From assembly GCF_030384665.1 (NCBI RefSeq), contig NC_083676.1, forward strand, positions 620,001 through 684,000: DNA of 64,000 nt, read 5' to 3'. The position numbers and the translations under genes are program-made. Shown piece by piece: positions 33,575 through 43,127 of this stretch. Numbering within the stretch: the stretch's first letter is position 1; every line of letters starts with the position of its first letter. Under the pieces are notes generated by a model, which worked only from the letters and a program-made list of their open reading frames with translations, was not told where the DNA came from and did not search any database. The stretch comes from Lodderomyces elongisporus (taxonomy: Eukaryota; Ascomycota; Pichiomycetes; Serinales; Debaryomycetaceae).

Positions 33575-34408
33575 ATGTCCTTACAGAAATTAACTGCAGA
33601 GCTCTATTCCCTGTTTGAAAAAGAGGATTTTGCAAAGTGCCACCAATTACTAGCTCCCGTAAAGATTGAACTTATTAAGCACAATCTCTTGGTACCCACT
33701 GCACAGAATACTCTGACCAGTGACCAAGTCAACGATATTAAGATTGCCCAAAGAATACTTGAGATTGGCGCTTTGTCATCTCTCTTGACGAATGATTATT
33801 TGGGATTTGAAAACTACTTTGCCCAATTAAAGCCATTTTACTCAAACGACAAAATTCATAACTTGAAGAAGCCACACTTGAACACCGATGCAACAAAAAT
33901 TATTTCATTATATTTACTATACCTATTAAGTAAAGGCTCTGTTTCCCAGTTTCACGTTGAATTAGAGTCCATCAGCAATTCTGACCAATATAATGTCGAG
34001 GAAGACAAGTATTTACGTTTTCCAATTGAATTGGAAAGCAACTTGATGGAGGGAAACTATATAAAGATTTGGACCTTACTCAAGGAAGAGAAGAAGCTCC
34101 CATGCAAAGAGTTTACACACTTTGTGACCACATTGGTTGATGCATTACGCTTGGAGATTGCCAAGAGTTTGGAAAACTCGTATGCTTCGATACCAATATC
34201 AAATTGTAAAAATTTGTTGTACTTGCCACAAGAACTAAGCGATTCTTCGTTGGAGCAAATGTTACGAGATTCTGTCGATGTAAGTAATTGGAAGTTTGAA
34301 AATGGAACTATTTATTTCAACCAAGTGGAGCAGGAGAACGAGGTCGATAACGAAAAGATCATAAAAAACGTTTTGACATATGCAGAGCAGATAGAATCAA
34401 TTGTATAG
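33575..34408 (+). CDS. RPN12: 26S proteasome regulatory (lid) subunit Rpn12
   Basis: Structural subunit of the proteasome lid, needed for lid assembly onto the base. The 277 residues match S. cerevisiae Rpn12 (274). The N-terminal helices read LTAELYSLFEKEDFAKCHQLLAPVKIELIKHNLLVP, directly alignable with the yeast KLLPPIKIELIKNNLLIP region, followed by a helical-repeat body and a CSN8/PSD8-type winged-helix end (FENGTIYFNQ). The CTG in LYSLFE aligns with Ala in S. cerevisiae, compatible with Ser decoding. Convergent with VPS28, stops only 74 bp apart. Confidence 0.93.
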   Translation: MSLQKLTAELYSLFEKEDFAKCHQLLAPVKIELIKHNLLVPTAQNTLTSDQVNDIKIAQRILEIGALSSLLTNDYLGFENYFAQLKPFYSNDKIHNLKKPHLNTDATKIISLYLLYLLSKGSVSQFHVELESISNSDQYNVEEDKYLRFPIELESNLMEGNYIKIWTLLKEEKKLPCKEFTHFVTTLVDALRLEIAKSLENSYASIPISNCKNLLYLPQELSDSSLEQMLRDSVDVSNWKFENGTIYFNQVEQENEVDNEKIIKNVLTYAEQIESIV

Positions 34409-34482
34409 TTTGTGTGTTGATGCGTTTACTCATCTAATCGTTTGTTCGTTGGTTGTTTTGGAGCAAGACGCATCAGAGTGAC

Positions 34483-35277
34483 TTATCTGTCCAATGATGA
34501 ATAAAAACCTTTGTATGCAACGTCCAAATCTTTTAGGAATGCATCCGAGTCCTCTTGATTTAACTCCTTTTCCAAGTTGTTAATTTTGATTAGCCAATTA
34601 ATTAACTTTGATTTTCCTTCAAATTGTATGTTTTCACTCAACTCGTTTAAATTAACAACTAAATCACTGAGTAAAGGATGAAGTTGTGCTCGTGTGCTGT
34701 AATTTAGTTTTAGGGCATCCATACATGTAATGAAATTACCAGTGATCTCTGCAATTAGTCTGGCATTTCCGCTCACACTCTGGCTATTTTGACCATTCTG
34801 GTTTCCGTTTTGGTTTACGTTTTGTTCTCCGGCTGAATTATGTGATACTTGGTCAATAACCGATGGTACCCCACTAATTAGTCTTTTCACAGCTTGCGGG
34901 CAATTCAAATTGAACTTGTCAACAAATAAGGGAAGAAAATTTGACAAATCATTCTCGAGGTCCGGTAAAAGCTTTTGCAACACTTGGATTGCATCATTAT
35001 CGAACCCCTTAAGTATCATTTGGTATTGATTGATTAGTCGGTACGTAGTTGTTGTGTATTTCTCTTTTTCAGTAATGAAATCTTTGATAAAACTAACCTC
35101 GAGCATGTCGAGCGTAGGTAATATTGAACAAACTTCAGCCAATGCATTATAAACTGATTGGTGAGTCGAAGTCTCAATCAAAGTTGACTTACTAATTTCT
35201 TGACTATACTTGACCGAGTCTGATGAAACAGTGAACGAAGTCAGCGAAGTGGGTGCATAATCTTGATAAGTGGACAT
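34483..35277 (-). CDS. VPS28: ESCRT-I subunit Vps28
   Basis: Component of the ESCRT-I complex (with Vps23, Vps37, Mvb12) that sorts ubiquitinated cargo into multivesicular bodies; its C-terminal bundle links to ESCRT-II. The 264 residues compare with 242 in S. cerevisiae. Residues about 25-140 are the Vps28 N-terminal helices (SVYNALAEVCSILPTLDMLEV, then EKYTTTTYRLINQYQMIL), residues about 170-264 the C-terminal four-helix bundle (DALKLNYSTRAQLHPLLSDLV, LINWLIKINN, AFLKDLDVAYKGFYSSL). An Asn/Gln-rich insert (GEQNVNQNGNQNGQ) lies between them, probably a flexible linker specific to this lineage. Confidence 0.93.
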   Translation of the reverse strand: MSTYQDYAPTSLTSFTVSSDSVKYSQEISKSTLIETSTHQSVYNALAEVCSILPTLDMLEVSFIKDFITEKEKYTTTTYRLINQYQMILKGFDNDAIQVLQKLLPDLENDLSNFLPLFVDKFNLNCPQAVKRLISGVPSVIDQVSHNSAGEQNVNQNGNQNGQNSQSVSGNARLIAEITGNFITCMDALKLNYSTRAQLHPLLSDLVVNLNELSENIQFEGKSKLINWLIKINNLEKELNQEDSDAFLKDLDVAYKGFYSSLDR

Positions 35278-35698
35278 GGTGCCTCCTCTTGCAGAATAGT
35301 TGTACTTCTATGATGTAGTAGTTGTAGTTGTAGTTGTAGATGTAAATGTAGATGCTGTGTGCTTTATAATGCACCCCCACTATATACCTTTGCTAACTTT
35401 TCTTCCTATCGTAATCAGATATCTCGCGTTATAAATTGTTGCTTGCCTGCTTTATTCCTAAAATGCTTTTTTTATATTACATATCACGTGATATACAAAG
35501 AACAAGCTGTTAGCATAAAAATCAATCCCTCGTTTTTCTTTTCAATATTATTATTTTTGGAACAAACATAACTTACATTCAAAGATACAACAAAACTATA
35601 GAATAGAGGAATGTCGAAACGATACATAAATATCGAATATATTTCAATGTATTTATAGAAGAATATTTGTTATCCACAAATAGCAACAGTTTCAATGA
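35278..35698. other. VPS28 upstream region
   Basis: Contains a TAGTTG/TAGATG repeat (35317-35352) and a 14-bp perfect palindrome centred on CACGTG (35481-35494). No gene. Confidence 0.4.
35481..35494. promoter_or_regulatory. Palindromic CACGTG site upstream of VPS28
   Basis: ATATCACGTGATAT is fully palindromic and contains RTCACGTGAY, the optimal Cbf1-type E-box, about 200 bp upstream of the VPS28 ATG. Confidence 0.45.
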
Positions 35699-37060
35699 TT
35701 AATCGATGTACAGAACTAAATTTGGAGACCTTGGGTTATTGAATGCGACACCGTCATATCCCAATTTTTCCCAGTCCTCTTTACAATAACGGTAAACTAC
35801 TGGTGGTGGTCTATACTTGCCCATGAGAGAGCATATCTCCAGATAATTTTTCGCTGCAAAAAATTGGTCTATAAACTGTTTCCCAAAACGAGCTTTGGCA
35901 ACTTCACATTCGAGCATTATCCACTTGAGAAGAGGCTCGCTTGTTTTTCGGTCATAAGGACAGACAATGATAGGGATACGAACATCAAAGTCCTTCGCTT
36001 TGGAGAACTTCAATTTCAAGATAAGTTCAAACTTGATCGAGTAGAATTGACCCAGAGATGTAAAGCTTTGAAAATGCGTCAAAGGTAAACCTTCACCTAA
36101 CTTATCTTTCAAGACAAAAGAAGATATGTTCGCCGACTCTATTATTGTTGTTTCGTAATCATTAATTGTCTCTTGTTCAATAATGTAAGGCTCTTCAAAA
36201 CTATGTATCTTCAAATAATCATTAGATTGTGGAAAGTTTATAGAGTAATTCTCTTGAATACCCTGTGTAGTAACCTCCTTTCCTGGCTCCAGTGTTGTGG
36301 TAAATAATTTATTCTCTGTAACTGGTGGCAACCCACCATCATAGCATTCCAAGTATTCTTTTATTTGAAAAGTTATCTGTTTCAAAGTTATATGTTTCTT
36401 CAACTTGTTATTCGACGAATTTGTAAAAATGCGACAATTCAAACACAACAGGTCGCTGGGCCCTACGGCGGTTACCGGAACCACCGCCTCTGCAATGATT
36501 TGATTATCGGGTGACTTTGAGGACCTAACCAATGGTTCGTTAAATTGTCGATACAATGGTAGTGTGTCGTAAGTTTTGATAACTATTGGAAACGTTTCAA
36601 CGACAAAAGATTCGTTTGCTGCAGAATCTCCAAGAATGACTTTTACCACCAAGCTATGGGTAGTTGATGATCCAAAACTCGACAGTAGAGCCGATGACGG
36701 AATATCTCGTGGAACTGGAATTAAAATAGGTAGTGACACTCCCAATACTTTTTGAGAAAAGTCGTTTGCAGGCTTGAAAGCCATTGAGTCTTCGTATAGT
36801 TTGAACTCCTTGAATGCATCGTTTGACCCGAACTTTGTGGGCACAACAACTTTCTGACGCGATATCAAAAACACGGCAACAGCTCTTATCATAAAGGGGA
36901 GTGCATTGGTTGACCTTACATGAACAGTTGTTTCAATTCGCGGGATACTTCGTGGTATTCCGGGACAACCATATACAATCGAGTTTGAAGTTGGTTCCAA
37001 AAAAACAGACACACAACTGTCTATTTTTTGCGAGGGTGCAGAATGGGCCTGAAATAGCAT
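35699..37060 (-). CDS. Arrestin-like fold protein, putative
   Basis: A 453-residue soluble protein counted from the ATG at 37060; the frame upstream only reaches TTG codons. The N-terminal half looks like an arrestin N-domain: IPRIETTVHVRSTNALPFMIRAVAVFLISRQ, then KVLGVSLPILIPVPRDIPSSAL and LVVKVILGDSA, an alternating beta pattern with PxxDIPxS. A CxxC pair (LLCLNC) sits mid-protein and the C-terminal half again has beta-rich stretches (IKFELILKLKFSKAKDFDVRIPIIVCP) that could be an arrestin C-domain. Yeast alpha-arrestins act as adaptors for the ubiquitin ligase Rsp5; no PPxY motif is evident (only RPPPVVY). I do not recognise a specific orthologue. Confidence 0.7.
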   Translation of the reverse strand: MLFQAHSAPSQKIDSCVSVFLEPTSNSIVYGCPGIPRSIPRIETTVHVRSTNALPFMIRAVAVFLISRQKVVVPTKFGSNDAFKEFKLYEDSMAFKPANDFSQKVLGVSLPILIPVPRDIPSSALLSSFGSSTTHSLVVKVILGDSAANESFVVETFPIVIKTYDTLPLYRQFNEPLVRSSKSPDNQIIAEAVVPVTAVGPSDLLCLNCRIFTNSSNNKLKKHITLKQITFQIKEYLECYDGGLPPVTENKLFTTTLEPGKEVTTQGIQENYSINFPQSNDYLKIHSFEEPYIIEQETINDYETTIIESANISSFVLKDKLGEGLPLTHFQSFTSLGQFYSIKFELILKLKFSKAKDFDVRIPIIVCPYDRKTSEPLLKWIMLECEVAKARFGKQFIDQFFAAKNYLEICSLMGKYRPPPVVYRYCKEDWEKLGYDGVAFNNPRSPNLVLYID

Positions 37061-37237
37061 CAAGGATTCTTGGTTCAACAATGAATCATGAGAGCAAGCC
37101 TAGATGATTTAATGGTAGAAGAGAAGGAAATTTTAAAAGGGAGGAACGGTAGCAGGGACTTTGAAGTTATTGGTTTTTTAGGTTGTGAATCTCTATTTCA
37201 GGCACTTTTACATAGATTAATTCTCTCTCTCTCTCTC

Positions 37238-37272
<35 letters not shown>

Positions 37273-37299
37273 TTCTCTCTCTCTCTCTCTCTCTCTCTC

Positions 37300-37346
<47 letters not shown>

Positions 37347-37628
37347 TACGAACTTTCATAAGAGTAAAATATATATGTATATATATAAACAAATGGCTAT
37401 AATGCTAAATTAAATACTCTTGTTCGTATCGTTTGCTCTCTTTTAATTCCATGTCCACTCTTATTTCTGATTTTACATTTAATTACTTTTTCACGTTTAC
37501 TTCTAATCATTGTATAAATCCCTTATAGCCTTTGCCAATAGGGGTTTTCTTTTCCTTTTGATATATTTTTTATTTGCATGAAAAGCTAAAACGAATAAGC
37601 AAACAATCTTCTAAACTTATTTTAATGA
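37061..37628. other. Arrestin-like gene upstream region
   Basis: Holds a CT microsatellite (37219-37341) and a TA run near 37367-37385. A 104-codon open frame through the microsatellite is repeat artefact. No gene. Confidence 0.45.
37219..37341. repeat. CT microsatellite with periodic CCCTTT interruptions
   Basis: About 120 bp of CT dinucleotides, interrupted by three CCCTTTCT blocks at similar spacing, so a compound higher-order repeat. Lies 160-280 bp upstream of the arrestin-like gene. Confidence 0.9.
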
Positions 37629-38456
37629 TTATAAAATTCCCGGTAGTATAGCCCATCTCAATTTGAAATCATGGCCATATTTTTGAACATAAAATTTGTA
37701 AGTTTCGAGCGAAGTAATGGACAAGTTCACGCTCACAAATGCCAAGGCTGCAAGAAATGATGCCGATATCATATTAACCCTCTCCTTCACGCTGAAAGTG
37801 AATAGCACAGTATAGATAACAATTTCCCAAAAGTAATGTGGAGATGCAACAACCTTGAATTGCGGTAAGGAGTATTTCCGTAAATTAGCCAAGTAATTGT
37901 GCACTTTAAACTGCTGTACAACAGCAACTCCATAAGCAAATATCAAGATATAGTCAGTTGTGGTTAGTGCTGTACTTGCTGAGCAACTTTCCCATAGCCC
38001 AAAATATGTAGCAGTTGAGATTAAAATATAGTGCGCCATCCCTACAATGTAATGGCTAAAGTTCATTGTGGATTTTGGAGAAAACTTTGTCACTGCGTAG
38101 CTTTCTATTAATCGTCGACCTCCTTGTAACCAAAGTAAAATCTGGATAATCTTGATGTTTTTGAAAGCTGCAGAAGCCGGTTTTATGGTATTCTCATGAC
38201 ATGGATAGAAAAATGATGCTGTAGCTAACGAGAACAAACAAATGTAGAAATGTTTAAACCACTGCTTCGGCACCACGAATTTAACGGCGACAAAATTGAC
38301 AAATTGGTTGCTCGATTTGTTACCACTTACTTGCAGGTTTTTTCCGTACTTCAATAATGTTCTTAAAGGCTGAGCAAAAGTAACGAGCAAGATTGATGAA
38401 ATCAACAACCCATAAATGAAACAAATCAGCAATTGAATTTGGTCTGAGAAATTCAT
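37629..38456 (-). CDS. DFG10: Polyprenol reductase, Dfg10/SRD5A3 type
   Basis: Reduces polyprenol to dolichol in the ER, for N-glycosylation and related lipid-linked sugars; in yeast it was found as a filamentous-growth gene. The 275-residue polytopic protein (S. cerevisiae 253) shows the steroid 5-alpha-reductase C-terminal domain: QGGRRLIESYAVTKFSP, KVHNYLANLRKY, then SPHYFWEIVIYTVLF. The motif GGRRLxE and SPHYFxEI are diagnostic of the DFG10/SRD5A3 subgroup. About six membrane spans are apparent. Start ATG clear, just upstream of a short leader. Confidence 0.9.
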   Translation of the reverse strand: MNFSDQIQLLICFIYGLLISSILLVTFAQPLRTLLKYGKNLQVSGNKSSNQFVNFVAVKFVVPKQWFKHFYICLFSLATASFFYPCHENTIKPASAAFKNIKIIQILLWLQGGRRLIESYAVTKFSPKSTMNFSHYIVGMAHYILISTATYFGLWESCSASTALTTTDYILIFAYGVAVVQQFKVHNYLANLRKYSLPQFKVVASPHYFWEIVIYTVLFTFSVKERVNMISASFLAALAFVSVNLSITSLETYKFYVQKYGHDFKLRWAILPGIL

Positions 38457-38647
38457 AATAAAGTAGTAGTTACACAGAGACTAATTAAAACTTTTCTAGA
38501 ACGAAAAAAAAAAAAACTTGGAGTTGCTTATACTCACTCACCCTCCGCTAATACTATTGCTACTCCTATTGTTAAGACTGTATTTGTTACCATCACCATA
38601 AACGAATTTTTCTTCAGCTAATCAATCAATTTGAAAAGACCAACAAT

Positions 38648-38688
<41 letters not shown>

Positions 38689-38999
38689 AAAGAAAAAGAA
38701 AAAATGTCAGATCTACGCTAATTGTTCTTCTATACGCGTCAACAAAGTTTAAGCAAAGCGCAACATCTACAAATATGTTTTTTTGTATTGTCTCTTTTTC
38801 GCTTTAAAATCTGTAGTATAGTATAAATCAACTATATACACATCTAATCATGAAAATGATATCTCAAAAGTATAATACCGAAATAATGAAGTGAACAATA
38901 TGAAATCTAGATTTTTGAATCAAATGTCAAAAACACCGAAAGGAAAGGCAAAAGGGTAAATGCTCTAATAAAGCTTGAAAATATAAGTGAGGTTTAAAA
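38457..38999. other. DFG10 upstream / Iff-like gene downstream region
   Basis: Contains an AAC triplet run (38646-38688) and the 3' flank of the Iff-like gene. No gene. Confidence 0.4.
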
Positions 39000-39137
39000 T
39001 TAGATAAGGGCAACAACACTAATAACACCAATAAAAATTGCAAAAAGTGAGTTGGTTTTAGATGATGTGGCGCTATTCTCGGCAGGTGTAACAGAGGCTG
39101 TATTGGTAGAGGAGGCTGTACTTGTTGTGAGTGTAGC

Positions 39138-39655
39138 AACAGATCCTGAGCCTGAGCCTGAACCAGATCCTGAACCTGATCCTGAACCAGAGCCTGAGCC
39201 TGATCCTGATCCTGATCCTGATCCTGAACCAGATCCCGAACCTTCACCAGATCCTGAACCTGATCCTGAACCTTCACCAGATCCTGATCCCGAACCTTCA
39301 CCAGATCCTGAGCCTGATCCTGAGCCTGATCCTGAGCCTGATCCTGAACCTTCACCAGATCCAGAGCCTGAACCAGATCCCGAGCCTGAGCCTGAACCTT
39401 CACCAGATCCTGAGCCTGATCCTGAGCCTGAACCTTCACCAGATCCTGATCCCGAACCTTCACCAGATCCTGAGCCTGATCCTGAGCCTGATCCTGAACC
39501 TTCACCAGAACCAGAGCCTGAACCAGATCCCGAGCCTGAGCCTGAACCTTCACCAGATCCTGATCCCGAACCTTCACCAGATCCTGAGCCTGATCCTGAG
39601 CCTGAGCCTGAGCCTGAACCTGAGCCTGAACCAGATCCTGATCCTGTACCTGAGC
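39138..39655 (-). repeat. Gly-Ser/Gly-Glu repeat region of the Iff-like gene
   Basis: About 520 bp built from 6-bp GGATCA/GGCTCA units, interrupted by GAAGGT. In the coding frame it reads GSGSGSGEG; block organisation of about 72-120 bp repeats suggests larger unit duplications. It lies downstream of the in-frame TGA. Confidence 0.85.
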
Positions 39656-41750
39656 CTCCAGTTGGGTTAGGTTCTCCACCATTACCGCCAGTTGGTGTAC
39701 CGTTACCGCCATTACCGCCAGTTGGGGTACCGTTACCGCCATTACCGCCAGTTGGGGTACCGTTACCGCCATTACCTCCAGTTGGGTTGGGTTCTCCACC
39801 ATTACCGCCAGTTGGTGTACCGTTACCACCATTACCTCCAGTTGGGTTAGGTTCTCAACCATTACCGCCAGTTGGTGTACCGTTACCACCATTACCTCCA
39901 GTTGGGTTAGGTTCTCCACCATTACCGCCAGTTGGTGTACCGTTACCACCATTACCTCCAGTTGGGTTAGGTTCTCCACCATTACCGCCAGTTGGTGTAC
40001 CGTTACCACCATTACCTCCAGTTGGGTTAGGTTCTCCACCATTACCTCCAGTTGGTGTACCGTTACCGCCATTACCGCCAGTTGGTGTACCGTTACCGCC
40101 ATTACCTCCAGTTGGTGTACCGTTACCGCCATTACCTCCAGTAGATTCGGTTGGACCGGTTGGCTCAGATGATCCAGTTGCACCAGTTGATGTTTCACCA
40201 CCGTTACCGCCAGTTGATGTTTCACCACCGTTACCGCCAGTTGATGTTTGACCACCGTTACCGCCAGTTGATGTCTCACCACCGTTACCGCCAGTAGATG
40301 TTTGACCACCATTACCGCCAGTAGATTCGGTTGGACCGGTTGGTTCAGATGATCCAGTTGCACCAGTAGATGTCTCACCACCATTACCGCCAGTTGATGT
40401 CTCACCACCGTTACCTCCAGTTGATGTTTGACCACCATTACCGCCAGTAGATGTTTCACCACCGTTACCTCCAGTTGATGTTTGACCACCATTACCGCCA
40501 GTAGATGTTTCACCACCGTTACCGCCAGTTGATGTCTCACCACCATTACCGCCAGTAGATTCGGTTGGACCGGTTGGTTCAGATGATCCAGTTGCACCAG
40601 TAGATGTCTCACCACCATTACCGCCAGTAGATTCGGTTGGACCGGTTGGTTCAGATGATCCAGTTGCACCAGTAGATGTCTCACCACCATTACCGCCAGT
40701 AGATTCGGTTGGACCGGTTGGTTCAGATGATCCAGTTGCACCAGTTGATGTCTCACCACCGTTACCGCCAGTTGATGTTTGACCACCATTGCCGCCAGTA
40801 GATTCGGTTGGTCCAGTTGGTTCAGTTGGTCCTGTTGGTTCAGTGGATTCTGAAGAGCCAGTTAATTCAGTGGATTCCGAAGAGCCAGTTGGTCCTGTTG
40901 GTTCAGTTGGGCCAGTTGGTTCAGTGGATTCTGAAGAGCCAGTTGGTCCTGTTGGTTCAGTGGATTCTGAAGAGCCAGTTGGTTCAGTGGATTCTGAAGA
41001 GCCAGTTGGTCCAGTTGGTTCAGTTGGGCCAGTTGGTCCAGTTGGTTCGGTTGGGCCAGTTGGTTCAGTGGATTCTGAAGAGCCAGTTGGTCCAGTTGGT
41101 TCTGAAGAGCCAGTTGGTTCAGTGGATTCGGAAGAGCCAGTTGGTCCTGTTGGTTCGGTTGGTCCAGTTGGTTCAGTGGATTCTGAAGAGCCAGTTGGTC
41201 CTGTTGGTTCTGTTGGTCCAGTTGGTTCGGTTGGGCCAGTTGGTTCAGTGGATTCCGAAGAGCTGGTTGGTCCTGTTGGTTCGGTTGGTCCAGTTGGTTC
41301 AGTGGATTCTGAAGAGCCAGTTGGTCCTGTTGGTTCAGTTGGGCCAGTTGGTCCAGTTGGTCCGGTTGGGCCAGTTGGTTCAGTGGATTCTGAAGAGCCA
41401 GTTGGTCCTGTTGGTTCTGTTGGTCCAGTTGGTTCGGTTGGTCCAGTTGGTTCAGTGGATTCTGAAGAGCCAGTTGGTCCTGTTGGGCCAGTTGGTCCAG
41501 TTGGTTCGGTTGGGCCAGTTGGTTCAGTGGATTCTGAAGAGCCAGTTGGCCCAGTTGGTTCTGAAGAGCCAGTTGGTCCTGTTGGTCCAGTTGGTCCAGT
41601 AGGTCCAGTTGGTTCAGTGGATTCTGAAGAACCTGTTGGTTCGGTTGGACCAGTTGGTTCAGTAGGTCCAGTTGGTTCAGTGGATTCTGAAGAACCTGTT
41701 GGTTCGGTTGGACCAGTTGGTTCAGTAGGTCCAGTTGGTTCAGTTGAAGT
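39656..41750 (-). repeat. Thr-Pro-Gly-rich tandem repeats of the Iff-like gene
   Basis: Three successive repeat families on the coding strand: [12 protein letters not shown] types (41750 down to about 40790), [10 protein letters not shown] and [16 protein letters not shown] types (to about 40140), and 48- to 60-bp [17 protein letters not shown] types (to 39656). High Thr/Ser content suggests heavy O-mannosylation. All codons end such that long open frames also appear on other frames and the other strand. Confidence 0.9.
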
Positions 41751-42228
41751 AGGAGCTTCCGTGGTTGAACTTTCATCTGTACCTGGGGCTGGTGGTGGTG
41801 GTTTACAAATGCATGCACTTGGTACATTGCTATTCACAACTGGACCATTGTATCTAACTGATCCCAAGATAGTAGTTGGTAAGCCAGCGCCAGTATCCGT
41901 AACCACCTCAAACTTGGTTGAATCGTAACCTTTACCAATGTTGAATTTTTGTGATAAAAGACCAACACCGAGACCTCTCAAAGTCAAAATTCCCGAGCCG
42001 CTGTCGTATGAGACGGCCGGTTGCCCAAGGAAAGGAACCGATAAAAGCGGAATACTAATACCAATCTTGTTTCCTCCACCAAATCCATACACATTGTAGG
42101 TAGCAGGTAAGGACAATGGTTGGACCACAATAGAACTTTGCGAATCTTGGAGGTAGAACAGTTGAGACAGCGAGATCGATAAAGCAGAACTGGCAATGTA
42201 GATTGTCGAGTCTTGGTTTGCAACAAAA

Positions 42229-42397
42229 CTAGATTTGAGTTAGTAACGGAAAAAAAATAAAAAATAAAAAAATAAAAAGGAAAAAAATAAAATAAAATAA
42301 TGAATGAGAGCAAAGTGTTACTTTGTCGCATCCTGCATATTGGTCCAGGACCCCTTTTTTTGTAAAGTGTGGTATCACACAATGTTCTTATACATAC
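42229..42397 (-). other. Spliceosomal intron in the Iff-like gene
   Basis: 169-nt intron with consensus donor GTATGT (42397-42392), perfect branch site TACTAAC (42245-42239) and acceptor TAG (42231-42229), 11 nt from branch A to the final G. Splicing exactly joins two frames that are out of register and restores a Gly-Ser-Gly-Cys-Phe-Val sequence expected in this family. Without splicing the first exon ends two codons into the intron-encoded extension. Confidence 0.9.
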
Positions 42398-43120
42398 CAT
42401 CCACTACCGTCGATTTTAGTGAGTTGTTGATAGACACTGCTGTAAAGACAGACTGATCCGTCATTAGTGATGGACAACAATGGGGTTCCCAAATTAATCA
42501 ATGCCTCCGATCTGTGGTTCTGATAGAAAACAATCAATCCAGAATTGTCCCAATTAGCTGCAGTAAGGCCAAATACTGGAGGGTTGGTTCCGTCAGCTGC
42601 AAAATAAATTTCACCAGTGTTGTGGAAAGATAAACCAATCAAGTTGTAGTTTGGAGCAATCAAAGTCTTTAAAGAGTTGAAAGCAATAATACCGTCGTTA
42701 GAGATTGAGTTCAAGACACCCAACAAGGTGACTTGCAAACCAAGTAATGGGTTTGTAGATGAAATATAAAAGCCAGCATCACTTTGAACGGTCAAATCAC
42801 CAACAAATGCGGAAACAGCATTGTCTATGATTGACCAATAAGCGCCTGAGTTGATAGTGATATCACCGATTGAAAGGTTGATTGTCCCTCTTGTGACTCG
42901 GTCCAGAGAGATTGTGATTGCGTTCAATCCTTGAACAAGGAAAAACAAGACAGGGTAAAAAAGCTGTTTGATCAACATCTTGAAGCTTTAGCTTTTATGT
43001 TCTATTGGATTTGTCTTGCTTGCTTGCTTGCTAAGTGGTTGTTTTTAAAGAAAGAATAAATAAAAGGAATTTACAAACAGAGGCGAATGATGAAATGGCC
43101 AAGAGGGGATTTTTGGCTCA

Positions 43121-43127
43121 ATTTATA
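43121..43127 (-). promoter_or_regulatory. TATA box for the Iff-like gene
   Basis: TATAAAT on the minus strand about 145 bp upstream of the ATG. Confidence 0.4.

Larger units (their letters stand above)
39000..42978 (-). pseudogene. Hyr/Iff-family GPI wall adhesin-like gene, spliced, interrupted by an in-frame TGA
   Basis: Exon 1 is 42978-42398, exon 2 42228-39000, joined in phase 2; 1270 codons including the TAA at 39000-39002. Order of parts: signal peptide (to about residue 20), Hyr1/Iff N-terminal beta-helix-like domain to about 335 (GDITINSGAYWSIIDN, LTAANWDNSGLIVFYQ, splice-restored [31 protein letters not shown]), a CxC-Pro hinge, Thr/Pro/Gly repeats ([39 protein letters not shown]), Gly-Ser-Glu repeats, and a GPI tail ([17 protein letters not shown]). 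Codon 985 (39855-39857) is TGA where sister repeats have GGA; the frame stays open beyond it to the GPI tail. As written, the product would lack the anchor. It could be a true nonsense allele, a repeat assembly error, or readthrough. CTG codons near 42170 fit Ser. The family acts in adhesion and biofilm in Candida. Confidence 0.8.

Noticed and set aside
37088..37402. 104-codon plus-strand frame through the CT repeat
   Set aside because: Ser-Leu dipeptide artefact of the microsatellite.
38927..41928. Long open frames of 264-620 codons overlapping the Iff-like gene in other frames and on the plus strand
   Set aside because: They arise from stop-free repeat units (Pro/Glu, Gln/Leu and Gly-Pro strings), have no domains, and share all their length with the Iff-like coding repeats.
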